Assembly: GCA_015501075.1 (NCBI GenBank)
Contig: JADNYJ010000894.1
Coordinates: forward strand, 1-10,188
From: Gymnopilus junonius
Lineage: Eukaryota > Basidiomycota > Agaricomycetes > Agaricales > Galerinaceae
DNA length: 10,188 bases
Reading direction: 5' to 3'
Positions 7,092-10,188 of this stretch are shown here, piece by piece (position 1 is the stretch's first letter; each line of letters opens with the position of its first letter). Position numbers and translations under genes: made by a program. The notes beneath the pieces were generated by a model. It made no database searches. It saw only the letters and a program-made list of their open reading frames with translations, and was not told the DNA's origin.

Positions 7092-8699
7092 GAGGGGGAC
7101 TGGGTCGCTGTGGCAGAGTCTGTGAAGACCATTGGTTCATTTATGATGACCAATGGTCCTTCTACTTTATCAGGGGCAGATCACCCTGATTATGCTGGCC
7201 TCTTCACTAGAATAGTGAATTCGGTCACTACTTCCCCCTGGGCCAAGGAGGCCATGGGTGTCAGCACTCAGTCGCCATCTCTTAGATGGTCAATCATCCA
7301 TAACCTTATCGATTCTGATAGTTCCTTAGCAGACCTCATGTATCGAGACCTAGCGAAGACTCGAGGAGGAGCTCCTGCTCCCCCTCCCAAGCCCAAAGCA
7401 GACTGGCCCCCCAGTGGACCCTGAGGAGCCTCCCAAGGCACCCGCTCCCACCCCATCTCGTACCAAGCTCCAGCCTCACAAACAGAAGGCCAAGCTGGTC
7501 CCATACCAGAGGCTGCCCCCCCAGGGCCCCCTCCCGTTCCTCTCTCCTCCCATCCCAAGTGCTCCTTCGCCTCGAAACTCCGGACACCAGTTCCGGGGTC
7601 CTCGACCTGCAGGTCGCTTACTAATCGCTACTTTGAGCATGCAGTCGCTCAGATGGCACCACAAACCTGGAAGCGGCCTGGGCCCAGACCCCGGTCCTGG
7701 ACCCTCTCAGGGCCCAACTAGACCCTCTACCCCAGCCAAGTCTAAAGGGCTGGACTATGTCATGGTGGGCCCTTCGCGCCACCAAGTTCTCGTGGTGTTC
7801 ACTGCCTTCGCGCCGATGAACGTCATACTCACTATGCTGGTTGATGAGGTCAACCGGATGATGGCCCTCAATCATTTCAATATTCAGATCACTTCAGCGG
7901 AGCCCACCTATCGCGGGTGGGCCCTGCACACCAATCACGTGCCCACAACTGATGAGCTTATGCTCCTTCGGGGTGCGATTTATAACGTGGTCCAAGGCAC
8001 CTCCGATGCTAATAAGGAGTTGACACCTTGGGTCAGACTACTGATGTCCAAGGCCTTCCTGAAGGTTTTGGATGTCCCCTATTACATGACATCTTTCAGA
8101 GGACTCCTACCACCATCGCCGACATTGAGAGAGTGCTTGAAAGGGCCCCTCTCTTCTCGGGCATTCCTTTTGCGGGGCATGCATGCCTTGTTCGTCAATC
8201 AGCAAAGAGCTCTAAGTTTGACTGCTACCTTGAGACCTGGGACTCCCAGACTGGACGAACTGTGAAGACGCTGATCAATAAGGCTTTTCGCTACAAAGAT
8301 GAGCTGCTTTATGTAAAACTGGCTGCCGCCTGACAAGGTGTCCCCATGTGCCAGTGCTGCCAGCACTGGGGTCATCTTACCAAGGACTGTAGGGCCTACC
8401 AGCGCCGTTGTGCACGGTGTGGCAGGCCTCATGCCACTGATGAGCATCGTGCCCTGGCACCTTGCTGTAACCAGCCCCTGCCAGATTCGGATGGTATGTG
8501 CCACCCCACCCTAGCGGGTGAGCCATGCCCCCACAAGGCCCGCTGCCCCAACTGCTGGGGCAAGCACCCTGCCACAGGACACAATTGCAAGTTCTGGGAA
8601 CATTGCTTCGATCATGATTGGATCATTGCCAAATACCGCGAGGTATGTGATAGATGTGCACTCCAGACCTTGACATCTAACGTCCCTCCTCTAGCTTGA
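7092..8699 (+). pseudogene. LINE B ORF1 (zinc-knuckle RNA-binding protein), 5'-truncated and frameshifted
   Basis: Counterpart of LINE A ORF1 from EGDWVAVAES onward. Compared with LINE A it carries deletions of 23 bp (about 7399), 1 bp (C run 7515-7522), 11 bp (about 7671) and 1 bp (about 8088), plus a TGA at 8331-8333. The frame arithmetic is consistent at each step. A long open stretch at 7414-8265 is therefore not the native frame throughout: between about 7520 and 7671 the native frame is another one. The C-terminus is intact: a CX2CX4HX4C knuckle (CQCCQHWGHLTKDC, from 8349), then CARCGRPHATDEH and CPNCWGKHPATGHNC, then a tail to the TGA at 8697-8699. It would bind element RNA in the cytoplasmic RNP; this copy cannot make the full protein. 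Confidence 0.85.
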
Positions 8700-8704
8700 T
8701 AATG
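8697..8704 (+). promoter_or_regulatory. TGATAATG stop-start junction between ORF1 and ORF2
   Basis: ORF1 stops with TGA (8697-8699) and the first ORF2 ATG is 8702-8704, two bases later and in another frame. LINE A has the same octamer at 78-71. Such tight stop-start pairs allow ribosomes that end ORF1 to restart on ORF2; a UAAUG case is known from the insect LINE SART1. Use of that mechanism here is inferred from position and conservation in two copies. Confidence 0.55.
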
Positions 8705-10030
8705 AGAAGAAAGGAGGATGTTAGAATCATTTCGTACAATTGTAACCAGAATTATGGGCATATCGATGTACTATTAGACCATCTAAAGGATTCTTTTGAT
8801 GTCATTTTCTTGCAAGAGCCACCTTGGCGTGAGATACGATGTGCCCTGTCTTTGAGAGATCCCAAAGGTGAGGCAGTTATTGGAGCACTGAACCACCCTG
8901 ATTGGAAGGTAATGGTTTGGCCTGATCCCACTGGGCTCCGACCATGTGTTCTGACCTACGTCTCGATGAGGCTGAACCCTTGGCACCCTGCCATGCAATG
9001 CGATCTTATAGATCACCATGACATCATGGCAGTCTCTCTGTTTACCGGAGACACTGTCGTTAATTTGCTGAACATGTACTCTGATGACAAGCACACAGCT
9101 ATTGACCTGCTCACTGAGCAGGCTGACTTTCTCCCAATGTTTCATTACATGGGGGGTGACTTCAACTGTCATTCGAGTAAGTGGGACCCTGGTGTCCTGC
9201 ATCATCAGATGACAGCCAATAACCTGCTGAACACGGCAGCTACACTGGGACTGATGCTCACCCTCCCAGTCAATCCAGGTCCCACTCACATCCCTGGTAA
9301 CCCATCACTACGTGAGTCGGTCATCGACCTCATCTTTGTTCAACCTACCGAGGAGCTGTCTGCAGGAACTCGGTGAGGAGAATTGTGGTGCGGGCCATTG
9401 GACCATGTTCTGCTGGCCTGCTCTATTTCTGTTGCTCCAGCGGCAGCAACTGTTCCGATGTGCTCATTGCCACCAGATCAATTGGATGACTTTATGTTGT
9501 CCATCATTGAGAAGCTCAAGGGCATCGATCCCTTTGCGCCAATCAAACACTCCGGATCAGGTGGAGGCCATGTCTTCGGATGTGGCATCCGCTTTCTCAG
9601 ATGCTTGGCAAAAGTATTCCAAGATGATTCATATTTCCCCTCACTCCCGTCCTTGGTGGGACGATTCTTGTGAGGATGCCTTCGATGCTTATCAGCAGGA
9701 TAACACTCACGATAACCATAAAATCTTCCGCAAAGCTGTTAAAGCTGCTAAGCACAAGTTCTTTGATGAATGCATCACTGAGGTTGCTACTACTAACAAG
9801 CGCCCCTGGGATCTCATGAACTGGATCCAGCAGCACAAGTTACCACCCTCTGAGGCTATCCAATTCAATGGACAGCCCTGCCATGATATGCCCTCCCTCT
9901 GGGATGCCCTTCATGGCATGTACAATTCAGCCTCTGACCGAACATATGACATTAGTGGTCTCACCTCCCTTCCCGATATGGAAGTGGAGTGGACCACCTT
10001 CTCACTGTTAGAACTGAGGGAGGCCTTGGC
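8702..10030 (+). pseudogene. LINE B ORF2: APE-like endonuclease and linker, broken before reverse transcriptase
   Basis: ORF2 of a non-LTR element; the full protein would nick DNA and reverse-transcribe the element RNA. From ATG 8702 the frame runs 224 codons. Endonuclease motifs are SYNCN (residues 11-15), FLQEPPW with the metal-binding Glu39, GGDFNCH with Asp153, Asn155 and His157, and SVIDLIF (206-212). A TGA at 9374-9376 interrupts it. In the same frame after the stop comes PLDHVLLA with His codon 9404-9406, matching the final S/LDH catalytic motif, so the stop lies inside the domain. A frame change near 9548-9556 leads to the linker motif RPWWDDSC (9648 on) and KRPWDLMNWIQQ. The frame is open to 10030 at FSLLELREALA, a pattern usually just ahead of the reverse transcriptase, which is missing. 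Confidence 0.85.
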
Positions 10031-10188
10031 TTTTTTTTTTTTTTTTTTTTTTTAAATCAAGGATTTATATACCGGTGCACGAAAGCAGTCCGGTCACAGA
10101 TATACATACACCCGAAGTAATCTACCATTAAAACTATGCCTAGTGCAAGGACTGGCTCTCGCGGGCCAACTTGGGACCACCAAAACAG
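10031..10188 (-). mobile_element. 3' end of a minus-strand retroposon with a 23-nt poly(A) tail
   Basis: A run of 23 T (10031-10053) abruptly ends the LINE B coding sequence. On the minus strand it is a poly(A) tract preceded by a non-coding, UTR-like sequence that includes TATAAAT about 12-18 nt before the tract. The simplest reading is a LINE, SINE or processed mRNA inserted in the opposite orientation and continuing beyond the right edge. No open frame of note lies in the visible 135 bp and it does not resemble LINE A or B sequence available here. The target duplication cannot be tested because the other end is out of view. Confidence 0.55.

Larger units (their letters stand above)
7092..10030 (+). 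mobile_element. LINE copy B (non-LTR retrotransposon, plus strand), truncated at both ends
   Basis: Same family as LINE A but on the plus strand. Homology starts at about 7092 inside ORF1, roughly 110 codons after the LINE A start, so the copy is 5'-truncated, the usual result of incomplete target-primed reverse transcription. The short GGAG shared at the junction may be microhomology. ORF1 ends at 8699 and ORF2 begins at 8702. The sequence breaks off at 10030, where ORF2 should enter its reverse transcriptase domain, at a 23-T run. LINE B supplies the empty site that proves the foldback insertion in LINE A. Confidence 0.87.

Noticed and set aside
7414..8265. A 283-codon open frame that looks like an intact ORF1 piece
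   Set aside because: Alignment with LINE A shows 1-bp and 11-bp deletions that move the native frame out and back between about 7520 and 7671, and the true frame leaves it again at about 8088.

Overview
The window is a nest of decayed retrotransposons interrupted by a non-coding inverted-repeat (foldback) DNA element. No host gene, tRNA or rRNA is visible. A filamentous fungus, most likely a basidiomycete, fits best. The evidence is the fungal-type non-LTR retrotransposon (ORF1 ending in Cys/His knuckles, ORF2 starting with an apurinic-like endonuclease), the Ty1/copia element with a UBN2-type Gag, and CpG-to-TpG decay of the element copies. This is inference; nothing here fixes the species.

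Layout. (1) Positions 1 to about 4890 hold LINE copy A on the minus strand, with nearly full-length ORF1 and the first codons of ORF2; it continues off the left edge. (2) LINE A is split inside ORF1 by a 2,810-bp foldback element at 299-3108. An 8-bp target duplication flanks it, and the second LINE copy in this window shows the empty site. Its arms are about 0.85-0.96 kb long, built largely of 12-bp minisatellite units, and its AT-rich centre has no transposase. (3) About 4891-7091 is a Ty1/copia element on the plus strand: a possible LTR remnant, an open gag, and a pol with frameshifts and stops that runs from protease through integrase and ends abruptly. (4) About 7092-10030 is LINE copy B on the plus strand, 5'-truncated, with ORF1 carrying several indels and ORF2 containing the endonuclease and linker. 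(5) At 10031 a run of 23 T begins sequence of a different kind, which I read as the poly(A) tail and 3' end of a minus-strand retroposon inserted just before the LINE B reverse transcriptase.

Inferred order: copia first, then LINE A and LINE B landing in or next to it head-to-head, then the foldback element into LINE A and the poly(A) retroposon into LINE B. The two LINE copies are the same family in opposite orientation, so the window is also a large imperfect inverted repeat with the copia body in its loop. Every protein gene except possibly gag is broken. Many premature stops are TGA where the other copy has, or implies, CGA, as expected from deamination of methylated CpG.

The best candidate for something undescribed is the foldback element. 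It has exact boundaries, a subterminal hairpin in each arm, minisatellite arms that are still nearly identical, and a centre with about fifteen AGATAA (GATA-factor-like) motifs.
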